NCBI GenBank assembly: GCA_914767715.1
Contig: OU612070.1
Location: 12,975,501 to 13,039,500 of the forward strand
From: Membranipora membranacea
Lineage: Eukaryota > Bryozoa > Gymnolaemata > Cheilostomatida > Membraniporidae
Direction: 5' to 3'
DNA length: 64,000 bases
The first letter of the stretch is position 1; each line of letters opens with the position of its first letter. The notes beneath the pieces were generated by a model. That model did no database searches. It was not told the origin of the DNA and saw only the letters and a list, made by a program, of their open reading frames with translations. Positions 35,301 to 45,326 of the stretch are shown here, piece after piece. The translations under genes were made by a program, and so were the position numbers.

Positions 35301-38300
35301 TTTTTATAGACTAGAATTCTTTGCAGGGAGTCTGCGAAAACAAGCTGTTATTTTCGATTCAGTACACTATATTCTGTTAAAGCTATAGTAGCGCTTTTGG
35401 GATTGTGATATTTGCTTTGGTAAAAACATATGCCACATATGGGAAATCATATGCCAGTTATCGTATTTTTCAAAGATATTCCCCAACTTCAGGGCACCAT
35501 GATTTGAAATTTGTGCATTTCATACATATTTTTATGTTATTGAGCAATAAAGAGGAGACAACCTTAATGGTTGAGAAAAGCTGAGAAGAATCTTGATTTC
35601 AGTAAAGCTGATAGTTTCAACAGTGTCTAGAGGCTATTTCACATGTTTACACAGTGCTCTTTATTAGACTGAGACCTTCAACATGATACCAAATATGGGG
35701 AGGCGCTACTACAGCTTTAAATGAGCACAGTTCTGTCGTCTTAGGTACGAATTATTATGGATAATGTTTGACTCATCCATGAGCGCCAAAACACTGAATC
35801 GTTGCATCTCTGATACATATCAGTCACGCCAATGTTGTGACGCTTTAATAACATAATGCTTGAACTTTAATTTCACATTATAGTAAAAGAAGCAAGCTTT
35901 GTAATCTGATATTAACATGCTCGCACACAAACCTCCAGCAAAGCGTAGGTACCGTTCTTAGATGAGTCTCCTGACATGAGCTCGTCTTTATATAAAAACT
36001 CCTGAGTGAAATCAGAAGTCTTTGTGCCATCAACTAAAATATAAAAATGGAGTATTACTTCAGGTAAGCTGTTTACAATGTTTGAGATCTGTCGACCGCA
36101 TAGACTTTAAATTATATTTATGATTGTAATATATATATATATATATATTTATATTGGGTCTATGGTCTACCTATGCATCATCTAAGCCATTATAGCTACA
36201 CCTGAAAGATCTCCTGGAAAATATCTATTCAAATAGTCTAAGATTTTATATTTTTACCTCTGCATTCACATTGAAATTCTCTGGACACTTCTAGAAATAT
36301 TTTAATCTAGTTGTAATCTTCATTTCTGACATGCCCCCTGATATCATTGGGTTATGTTTGTTCAAGGGCTCAAAGTTTAATCAGGCCCGTAGTTCTAGAG
36401 GAGGTATGGACGCTCTATCTCCCCTAGAATGCTCAATAGAGTGCTATAATAATATCGGCAATGTATGTTTTTTCTGTTTAAATCCCTGATCAATGAAATT
36501 AAAGCCTGTTATCAATTAAGCCCGCTATATATATACATATACTTAACATACCTGTAGTGAAAATCTGCAGAGAAGCCATCACCGTGTCATGCCCCATGGT
36601 TACATGGAACTTTTGTTTACTAGTTATGGGCAGCTTGTAATAGGCTATACGATGTATGCTGACTATGGCAGCGTAGACAGATGTCAGAGTAGAGGGACCA
36701 CACACATAGCCTCTCTCAAACTGAGACGGATCAAACTGAGTCACACAAATACCCAGCCGGTCGCCCTAAAATGTATGATAATGTTAACACAGGCTACCGT
36801 CTACAATGTAAATTTTGAAATACAATCCTATAATAAATTTGCCAATTCACTTTGTGATCAAAGCAGGGCTTTCCTGCCTTGGTGTTACAACCTTGTAGAA
36901 CTAACTTGTAAGTTAGTGTTCTACTTGCCTGGTCCAATATATTAGAACAGAACTCCTAACCCTATTGATTTGAAAGTCACACATTACGTAATATTTTAAG
37001 CGGAGATGAGTGAAGAACTCTAATCAATTTTAGTCTCTTCTCCTAGTATCCCAACCTGAAACATGTTACACATAGTTCATCATACTAACCTCATAATGGT
37101 GCGATAAAGTAATTGGTTGATATATTAAGATATCAACCATAATCTTCATCACACCAGTTTCGAGGTCACAGTGTAGATGGAGGTGATAGTAGGTACACTA
37201 CCTGATGAGCAGTGCTAGTTGGTTTTCTAAACATCTGCATAGATTTCACTTTCTTTGTCACCTTGAGAAGAGGAATTTCCAACATCTAAAACAGATAAAA
37301 TATTCTCATATGTCTCATTAAAGCAATTGATTAATTGATTAAAGTAGTCATAATCTTTTTCAACTAAAGAAATGCCCAAAAATTTACCACCAGATTTGTT
37401 TGTCTCGTTGGTTTGTCATTATATTTTTGTTATTTATGTATTACATTGTAAGCCTATGTGGGCTGACCGCGCCATTCCACTATATAATACCTATACAATC
37501 TGGATACTAAACTATTTATATCTGTATTGGTCTAGTTTATGTCTGGCTTGACTTACATCGTTGGTACAGATTTTGCCTTGTAGTATGGTTCCAGTCATCA
37601 CTGTGCCCTGACCTCTTATACTAAAACAATGATCCACTGAGAATATCGGCGGCTTATCAGTGTCTCGCTGTGGGAGATAACTTCTAGTTTTGATCTCCTC
37701 AATCAAACTTTCCATACCAATACTGGCTGATGTGTCTACCTGAAAACAAACACTGCTGTTATTCTTTTGATAAAATTTCTATAGATATTGACTCGATATT
37801 ATTTCTCTATTTTGATTGCTTTTCAATCAGCTGCATATATTGTGCCGCTTATTTATACCACATATGTTTGTAATATATTACGACCAGATAAGTGAGTTTT
37901 GACTACTTTTCCACACACACAAAACACAGCTGGCCATATCGATATGGTGTGTGAGAAAGTAACAAAGCTTTTCAGAAGTGAATTCATCATTGCCCCCTGG
38001 CAGCATACAACACTTAGATGTTCAAAGTTGTCTCTACCTGTTCTAGAGCACCAGGGTTAGCTGCAGTGGATATGACTGGGCAGTTGGCAAACCTCGTCTT
38101 TTCTAAAGTTTTATGCATCCTCTTTGTCATCTGTCAATAAAGGATAATAACTTGTAGTAACACTAGCTCATGACAACAAAACGGACACCTTCTCATGGTC
38201 AAGGAGGTGTTAGTAGGATAATCTGTTGTTGAGCTAATATGTATTTACAAACTCCCACAAACTCCAAACAACAGTGAAGCTTCTCGGCCTATTGGCTAAG

Positions 38301-40317
38301 ATCAAAGTGTCACTGCCAATGGCCGATTAGTGCCAGTTCAGTTTTGGCAGCTTGCTGCACACTTATGATTAGGAGGTCCTCTATGGCCTCACCTCTAGGA
38401 TGCATTCTAGTTTTCTAGAATGTATCACATTCTCAGTATGAGGATTAGGGCACCTTGCGTCCCTCTTTAGGGGCAGTCCAATCTTCTGTTTCTTAGCAAA
38501 CAGCAACAACAGTGAAGCTCTCACACAATAACCATCGCCGGTAATAATAATTGACACCAACTAATTATACTAGAGTAATATGTCGCAAAACTGTTGGTCA
38601 AGATACAGAAAACCTAAAAACTTTTAGTCATAAATAGAAAGAAAAAATATGTTAGACTATATAATTATTTCTAACAATATATAATAGCATGTAGCTTATT
38701 TTACATATACAATATGTGATTACCCCTAAATATTCAAAGTAATAGTTAAATTGTGATCAATATTTCTGTGTAAGACTTCACACAGATCGATGCATATCAT
38801 AGTCAAGTTATCGCCAACAGCTGATTATTGTGTGTAATGAAAAATACCATATTTTAGAAAAAGTGCCTTTGTAGCGCAGTTGGTAGACCTTCGTGGGTTT
38901 GATACCCACCCAGGGTATAATATTTTCTTCCAATTAATATACAATACAACTAGATAGTGCCATCACAGAGCACACAACTGGATGGAAAGGATAACCAGAG
39001 TGTCAAGACTTTCAAACCATCTCAGAAATTACATTTATATGTAACAAAACCTGTTGATGGTTATATATGTTAGTTCAGCATATAGTCGTCAATTATTTCC
39101 CACCTTTTCTATATGTGCAGTTCTTTTTTCCTGAGGTACAAGGTCTACTTTGTTGAGAACGACAATCATTTTATCACAGAGAATCTCACCAATAACGAGA
39201 CATTCAGCAGTCTGAGTCTGCATACCCTTTACTATATCTACCACTAGTATCATCAGGTCTATAATCTGTGAGCCTGAAACAAAAATCAGATGAATTTGCG
39301 GCAAATGGTTAGCAGCAATAATTCTCAAATGGGAGAGACTTGCTACTCATCTAAATGCTCAGTGCGAGACAACACAAGTTTCATCTGCAATATCTTTTAT
39401 GAGAGTATTAAAATGGTCCTGGATGATCAATATTGAATTAATGCTATACGACAATGAAAATAATAATACGCAACTCCAAAAAATCAATGATCTATCATCA
39501 CTATGATGACCATGTGATATTATCAATAATTCAACTCTTTTCTTATAATTCATGATGATATTTAGTAGGTTGTCCGTTCTTTGACAAAGGGTAGATAGCC
39601 CTATGCAAGCAATTTCTCAACAATATCCGGTTCAGCACCAAGGTGAAGTTAAATGTTATAGCATGACAAATGCTTAAGATGGATATACCTCCTATTATTG
39701 TGCGTATCAGAGAAGCGTGACCAGGGCAGTCCACAAGTGTAATCTGCATCTTATTATCCTCAGTATCATCCTGCAGCTTTATGTGGTCTGGACGATCCAC
39801 AATAAACGATGAGAATCCTAAGTCAAGAGTGATACCTCTCTCCTTACTCTGAAACAAAGACGCAGACACAATATAATTTTTGAGATGAATAGTGGCCAAA
39901 GATATGCGTTCAAACTTAGTAAAAAAGTAGGGGTTTGGTTATGCAATGTATCTAAACTTTAGCTAGATGAGGAATGAGCCCTGAGAACGTAAAGGTGTTG
40001 AGTAGATGTTAGCTAGCATTAAATCTAGCCTATTAGAAATGGCGAAGTTTTCCTTCCGTAAATACTTTATTCTTGTATGCCCTACGGTAATACAAGCGCA
40101 CTAACGCACTTGTACCTATGCTGTTTCCTTCAAGTTATGCAGCTAGCCAAAGACGAGGGAACTAAGTGACAAGTCTGGTTTTGAACAAAGGATGGCCAAT
40201 GCTTACCTGTGGGTTCTTATCAAAAGCCGCTGTACTAGCTGTAGTGCTGAGCGCTTTAACTAGGGAGGTTTTGCCTGAATCTACATGCCCGAGCACACCC
40301 ACATTGAAGTTGAACAT
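32351..40317 (-). CDS. EEFSEC: EEFSEC, selenocysteine-specific elongation factor, 12 exons
   Basis: GTPase that delivers Sec-tRNA to the ribosome at UGA codons marked by a SECIS element, working with SBP2 (known for the family). Exons on the minus strand: 40317-40207, 39848-39689, 39273-39104, 38130-38038, 37739-37557, 37285-37202, 36765-36552, 36033-35933, 34897-34756, 33895-33811, 33048-32921, 32517-32351. All phases agree: 1638 nt, 545 aa (human 596). G1 GHVDSGKT at 10-17, G2 RGITLD at 41-46, G3 DCPGH at 77-81, G4 NKVD at 131-134, G5 STAA near 168. Domain 2 has SVDHCFSI.GQGTVMTGTIL; domain 3 has GDRLGICVTQFDP; domain 4 has SKLDLDVNT..CRIAFHG, VDDYSVIGR, LFKKETNIQ and FGQSGKFK, ending LTFKRFIYDPDKSM. 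Translation starts at 40317; the codon at 40344 is GTG, not ATG. Complete and apparently functional, so the host should make selenoproteins. Confidence 0.96.
33126..33370. mobile_element. Palindromic TIR element, uninterrupted copy
   Basis: Starts TGCTGCCACTCAAGC and ends in GGGCAGCC. Left motifs (AGCTCAAAACTTACA, GGCAGATAATTTGC) are mirrored at the right (TTTCAGCTATACGAAATTCA, GTGCAGATTATATG). The same arms occur at 42531-42668 and 43861-43996, where a LINE fragment lies between them. In EEFSEC intron 10. Confidence 0.7.
33381..33785. repeat. Tandem duplication of a ~200-bp unit
   Basis: Unit 1 (about 33381-33579) and unit 2 (about 33584-33785) both run from ATTTCTGAATAT.AGGTC through CACTATTT, TATTGTCCTGAC, TTTTTAATCA and GGGT.ATTTATCAATATGAT to TATGATGAGAT or TTTGATGAGAT. 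They are moderately diverged, next to the palindromic element and about 25 bp from the donor of EEFSEC exon 10. Confidence 0.75.
33926..34230. mobile_element. TTAA-flanked MITE, copy 1 (in EEFSEC)
   Basis: The left end AGACTACCCAGAGACTAATG mirrors the right end ...CATGTATTAGTCTTTGTGTAGCCT over about 45 bp, including the sub-terminal CCAGGCAGTT / AACTGCCTG. Flanks are TTGA at the left and TTAA at the right. TTAA duplications are typical of piggyBac-type transposases. The left end lies 28 bp upstream (in gene sense) of the AG of EEFSEC exon 10. It contains a C-run of about 14. Confidence 0.75.
35167..35812. mobile_element. Non-autonomous hAT-like transposon
   Basis: CAGAGGTGTAATAATCGATTC at the left and GAATCGTTGCATCTCTG at the right form imperfect terminal inverted repeats of about 20 bp with the CAGAG...CTCTG ends usual for hAT elements. 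About 646 bp with no transposase ORF. The right flank ATACATAT is also seen at 35149-35156, ten bases outside the left end within an AT microsatellite, so the target duplication is blurred. In EEFSEC intron 8. Confidence 0.65.
36384..36448 (+). repeat. Dispersed repeat fragment, copy 2
   Basis: AGGCCCGTAGTTCTAGAGG ... GGACGCTCT ... CCCCTAGAATGCTCAATAG, similar to 10991-11055. In EEFSEC intron 7. Confidence 0.55.
38871..38922 (+). mobile_element. tRNA-like fragment (SINE relic)
   Basis: TTTGTAGCGCAGTTGGTAGAC (box A) followed at short distance by a T-arm GTGGGTTTGATACCCAC. The anticodon arm is missing, so it is not a tRNA gene. In EEFSEC intron 3. Confidence 0.5.
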
Positions 40318-41402
40318 TTTCTCAACCAAGTTCCGGCACTGCACGCAGGCCTTGCCAAATCAGCAGCAGTATCTCTTATCTGTAGTATCTCGGGGATCCT
40401 TTATTCAAACAAGTTAGATGTTACATAAAGCCGAAGGAAATTAAAATGAATTGGTATCACTTCTTTCTTGGTCTACAGATTCATACTCAAGTAAAATAAT
40501 TATATAAAAGAACCTGGAATAAATCTTCAACCTTATGCGATTTCAAATGTCCAATGCTTATCCACATATTGCATTTGTCATTGCTAGACATATACAAATG
40601 AAAATTGGTTGGAGAGGCAATACCACTCTGTCTGTCTAATTCATCATAGTCAATTGTTACAAATCCATTTACCTACCGATTGTTATGGCAACAAGGAGTT
40701 AACAGCACCCAACTACCACACATCTATTTTCGGTAATACCAAGAAGATAGAGCATGTTATGTTGCACATATAGGCTATGGAAAATTAACAAGATATTCAT
40801 TGATATTATTATCATAATGACCGGGCATTGTATTGGCTAGGTAAGAGTCACTCTGCGCATGTACAAACTGTTGACTGGACTCAACTCTGCAGCATAAAGC
40901 CTGAATAAATTCACACAAACTGAGTACCCAAATTAGAAAAGTACAATTGACAACCATAATTTAGAAATAGTATGGCTTGATATATGGAACACCAGGCTTT
41001 GATATCTCATAACCTTGCGTTGCCTTTCTTGATGGAGGACAGCGCCACCATCGCTGTACTGCAGAGATAGACTATGTCACAAGAATATCCTGCAGGCAGA
41101 ATAATGGGTAGGAGTAGGCCTTCTACTAAGAACGGGTTACCACTGTCTGTCTGTGACAGTTCTGAGCTTACCAAACTTTCAACACACAGACAGTGACAAA
41201 AACACACTCCCACCAAGAGACAGGCCATCTGAAGTCAAGGAGTCTCTTAGTTCTCGGTCATGGTTATTCATTCAACTCCTTGTTTCAACACAGGCCATAT
41301 TATTATAGCTAATCATTTGCTGGGTTAGGCTTTGCTTGTTGCTGCACAAAAATAGACTGCTGTAGGTAGTGACAAAACTGCCTGTAGCCTAGTAGTTTCT
41401 GA

Positions 41403-41507
41403 CATGGGCCCCTGGGACTTGCATGTCTTTACTTTGCCAATGTCCACTATCAACCACCCATAGTGGACATTGGCAAAGTAAAGACATGCAAGTCCCAGGG
41501 GCCCATG
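41403..41507. mobile_element. 105-bp perfectly palindromic hAT-like MITE
   Basis: Two 48-bp arms (41403-41450 and 41460-41507) are exact reverse complements with no mismatch, separated by 9 bp. The octamer GTTTCTGA flanks both sides (41395-41402 and 41508-41515). Ends CATGGG...CCCATG and the 8-bp duplication fit hAT-type insertion. No coding capacity. The perfect arms and perfect duplication indicate a very recent insertion or strong selection on the fold. Confidence 0.92.
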
Positions 41508-42096
41508 GTTTCTGAGATCATAAAGATTGGAGCTTGGCAAGACAATTCCTTAGGCTTATTTCTTCTTCTATGTTTCGTATGACATGATAGGCCTGAGTCA
41601 TGAGTCCCTTGACACTAGGGTGACTTGGCATAAAACTGAAATAATAAATCTGAATATGATGGGGTTTTTTTTACTCATGCTAGCTACTCCAGTTGTACTT
41701 CTTCTATAATTTAGACACAGCAATAAAACATATGATTGGCCAGTGAAATCATTCCGACAAATCAGTGATTAGCACACAAAACTCTACAAGAAAATAGTTG
41801 GCTCGTTGTTGCTCTAAGTGAGCATAATTAGCATCATATCTAGGCACCATTTACATCTTCTAAGTTGGGAGCTTCATCAAACCTCTCAACCTATTCCAAT
41901 AACAAGTGTTTTACTATGATCGAAGTCTTCATTCTCACTTTTTGAAATGGTAAAATCCAGACTTGAGAGTGATAGGAAATAAACCTACTACATAAAAGGT
42001 GACTGTAAATACTATCATTGTCAAATACTCAAAACCTACTGCCTTTATGATAGAGGGTATATATAAATGATCAGTAAGCGGTGTGTAACCATTTAC

Positions 42097-42115
42097 CAAG
42101 GAGCTTGACTCCTTG
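42097..42115. repeat. Short CAAGGAG/CTCCTTG hairpin
   Basis: CAAGGAGCTTGACTCCTTG; same stem as 8821-8841, 12547-12569 and 17283-17319. Confidence 0.6.
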
Positions 42116-42530
42116 ACATAACCAAGGACCCATTACTTTACTATTCTATTGATTGATTGTTCTGTTGCTGACAGAAAGTTTATGTATGGCCAAGCTTTGC
42201 TCTGAATAACAGGCCTATTTTTGAGTGCCAACATTCCACAGGTTTAATCCTAAACCTGGGTCACTTACAATGATAGTCTGACCCCTTTGGCTTGTTATTT
42301 TAAACAAAAATCAAAGGGGGCAGTCAAACATTGCCAGAAACCCAAGCTTTGGAGTAGACATATCTTCATTACAAAACTAAACCAGTCCTGAAAGGTACAT
42401 AACATCAAGGAGTTAACCCCTCGATAACATTAGTTCCATGAAATCAAGGTTAAGGGTGTATTGATATCCATCTTAGTCTTTTGTCTTGTTGAGTGACAAA
42501 ACTTGGTGTACAAGTAAGGCCTCAAACTAG

Positions 42531-43996
42531 TGCTGCCACACAGGCAATTATTAGTGGTTATTGAATTCATTTCAGCTCAAAACTAACATAATGAGGCTGC
42601 AATCTCAGCATTGTAATCTAATGACAGATAATTTGCTAAAACTGATCTTCAAAATCAGGGTATGAAATTAACGCGCTAGGTACATAGTGACGTAGTCACC
42701 TTCTTACTAGTAAGACAAAATGACGGAGTCAATAATCAAGCCACCAGATGGATTGAGGACTTCCTTTCAAAGAGAACCCAAGTCGTGGTTGTGGATGGCT
42801 TTCCTTCCACTCCCTGTGAAGTAACATCAGGAATTCCCCAAGGCTCAGTCATTGGGCCCCTACTCTTCACCATCTTCATCAATGACCTCCCTGACTCTTT
42901 CAGGTCCAATGTCAGACTATTTGCGGATGACACCGTCATCTATAATACTGCTGACAATCGAGATAAACTCCAAGAAGACCTCCACGCACTGGAGACATGG
43001 GAGAAAGAATGGAAAATGAAATTCAGTGCTCTTAAATGCGAGCATATTAAGTTCAGCCGAAAACGAGGGCGAGGTGTGAACAATACCTTCACCCTGCACA
43101 ACATTGACATGCCAAAATCTACCGGAGTGAAGTACCTAGGAATCAAGTTGGAAAACACACTGAGATGGAATGAAAACACTACGTTTATCACCAGTAAAGC
43201 ATTGGGTAGACTTGGCTGTGTCAGCAGAACTATCCCCCCCCCCCCCCGTTGCTCCTGGACTTGAGAAGTCGGGCCTACAAATATCTGGTACGACCCGTCA
43301 TTGAGTACTCGAGCACGGTGTGGGATGGAGCTCTGACCAATATCAGATAAACTCCATTGAAGCAGTCCAAAGAAGAGCAGCCCGGATGGTGTTCAATGTC
43401 AGAAGAACTGATCACACCACCAGCACTACAAAACTTCTGGAGGACCTGGAGTGGGACACACAAAGAGACCGAGGGAGAGAAGAAGGCTCGGCATCTTCTG
43501 CACTATGCACTACAACAAGGTTGCTGTTAACATCACTGACTACCTCTCTCCACATCCTACACATGCTGGACAGTCAAGGAAACACCGATTGCAGTATTTT
43601 ATCCCTCACTGCAATTCCTGACTGCACCAGAACAGCTTCTTTGTGAGCACTGCTAAACTGTGGAACGCCCTACCGATCAGCAGCACCCTCCTCGAGGGAC
43701 CCCCAGTGGCAGGCTAAGGTTGATGGCGATCGATCTACCGACCCTACGTTGCAGACCCGGAACGGAGACGGACAGAGGAGATGACATATTGCCACAACCT
43801 TCTCACAGAAGTTGGCGATTAACCTTCAAGTACCAAGTAAGTAAGTATCACCTAGTGCTTTTATTCATACCCTGGCTTTGAAGATCAGTTGGTGCAAATT
43901 ATTTGCCCATTAGGTGAAAATTCTGCAAAAAACATCAATTGGTTATCTTTGAGCTATTCAGAATTCAATTAGCACACATTTGCCTGAGTTGCAGCA
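42531..43996. mobile_element. Palindromic TIR element split by a LINE fragment
   Basis: The left arm 42531-42668 (TGCTGCCACACAGGC ... AGCTCAAAACTAACA ... CAGGGTATGAA) and right arm 43861-43996 (TTCATACCCTGG ... GAGCTATTCAGAATTCAATT ... GCCTGAGTTGCAGCA) are reverse complements over about 135 bp. The uninterrupted relative at 33126-33370 has only a short centre here, so the LINE fragment either inserted at the hairpin tip or was captured between the arms. Confidence 0.7.
42725..43840 (+). pseudogene. LINE (non-LTR retrotransposon) reverse-transcriptase remnant
   Basis: 5'-truncated 3' part of an ORF2. An open stretch to 43264 shows the reverse-transcriptase core: SGIPQGSVIGPLLF (motif with the conserved QG..GPLLF), the catalytic FADD, then LGIKLENTLRW (thumb). 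After a run of 12 C the reading shifts frame and stops occur. The typical tail EAVQRRAARMVFN is still visible near 43355-43400, then further breaks follow. The right edge is near the GTAAGTAAGTA repeat at 43835. Jockey/CR1/L2-like by general look; the clade is not certain. Dead copy. Confidence 0.88.
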
Positions 43997-45326
43997 GGAG
44001 TTTAAGACTGCACACAATGTCACAAGACTGTCCCACAACACCTCCTATGAGTATTCATGCACCTGTTGTCAACGACTGGTCAAGTTGTCCTTTCAGAACT
44101 GATATAAATTGTTATCATGCGACTGGCTAAGACTCAAAATGGTTGATGGGCTCCGTTAACTACTTAATTATATTTGATCATGTTAGTGCAATAGTAATGT
44201 ATTGATCATGAAGAGTTTGTTTTGCTCAATCTTGAAAAAATGGATAAGGAATTTAAATCAAATTAAAAAGCTATTAGAATAATTTATGCAGGAAAAAACT
44301 GAATCATTAGCTATTAAATGGCTAGCCACTATAGATCAAAAACTCTACTGATTTGCAGGAAAGTTAACAGATTCGTTCATTGTCATATTGCCATAGAAAT
44401 TACTTATTGTGACCTTTGGCTCGTCCTCTAGGGCTCTTACTCCGGCCTTGACCTCTGCTCCTGCTCCTACTTCTGCTTTTACTTCTACTCCGGCTGCGTC
44501 CTGACCCTCTTCTCCTGCCCCTCCCACGTCCGCTGTCACCTCTGCTATCTCCTCCGCCATCACCACCATCATTCATACAGCCTATACGCTTCACAATCCA
44601 GTTACAGTTGCAACAGCTGTTACTGCCTTTAAAACAGCTCCGGAAACAGTTCAGTTTTCCCCAGCCCATCTGTTAAGCATTAACATTGCTGTTTAAGATG
44701 TTCATGACAGTGTAAAACTTTATTCATACACACTGTTGCTAAAGGCTTAGCTCTGACAAAAATTTTAAACATAAGAGAAAATAAAAAAAACAGTAGTAAT
44801 CAGATATGAAATCTTGATAGGTTTGATATATTTACCCTGTTTCTTCGATTTTGAAGTATTTTGTCAATACCCCAAAGGCACATGTGTTGGATCACACCTA
44901 AGCATTAGAATGATATCTGGTGATTGGGCAGTAAAGGCTCTGGTGATATGTATTATCTATAGTTATATGGGTTGTCAAGGGCCCTGAAAAGACAAAAGCT
45001 TCGTTTGGAATAAAACAAAGTTCACCTCTGCGCTCAAACAAAGGGTGACATTTACAATGTTTCAAAATGCTTAATTGCATGCTGTTCTTCACATAAGTGC
45101 GGTAATTGAATGACCAAACATAGTTTTTGTAATTTTGTATTGAGAATGAAAATTTCCAACTAAAGGTCTGGTTGTCACGGATAGTCAGTAAAGATGGATT
45201 TTTCTGGCTATATGTTGTCATGCAGAAAATGTGGATGCCTGCAGCCAGGAAAACCTATAAACAGTTTTATACTTTCTATTGTAGGGATGGTATGACTACA
45301 CTCTATTGAGAACTGTATGAGGAAGG
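43997..45326. other. Region between LINE and MAP10; two doubtful minus-strand ORFs
   Basis: Minus-strand frame 44669-44345, preceded by an acceptor-like CTTAACAG, would encode a Cys-rich start (CFRSCF, CCNCNW) and an Arg-Ser repeat tail. Minus-strand frame 45256-44898, preceded by a TTTATAG acceptor, starts with a hydrophobic VFLAAGIHIFCM and has the Cys pair KHCKCHP. The two cannot be joined in phase at the donor I can see. No family was recognised. If real, they would be part of one gene head-to-head with MAP10; they may equally be chance ORFs. Confidence 0.25.

Larger units (their letters stand above)
40318..42530. other. Intergenic region upstream of EEFSEC
   Basis: Presumed EEFSEC promoter side. 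No exon recognised. Minus-strand frames at 40775-40957 and 41007-41228 show short hydrophobic runs but no family resemblance and no convincing splice context. Several CAAGGAGT/ACTCCTTG half-sites and hairpins occur (40696, 41236-41282, 42097-42115, 42406). Confidence 0.45.

Noticed and set aside
40162-40344. EEFSEC start at 40344 giving a longer N-terminus
   Set aside because: The codon is GTG; the ATG at 40317 gives the N-terminus expected for the family (MFNFNVGVLGH).
41325-41540. 71-codon minus-strand ORF
   Set aside because: It runs through the 105-bp palindromic MITE; no domain.
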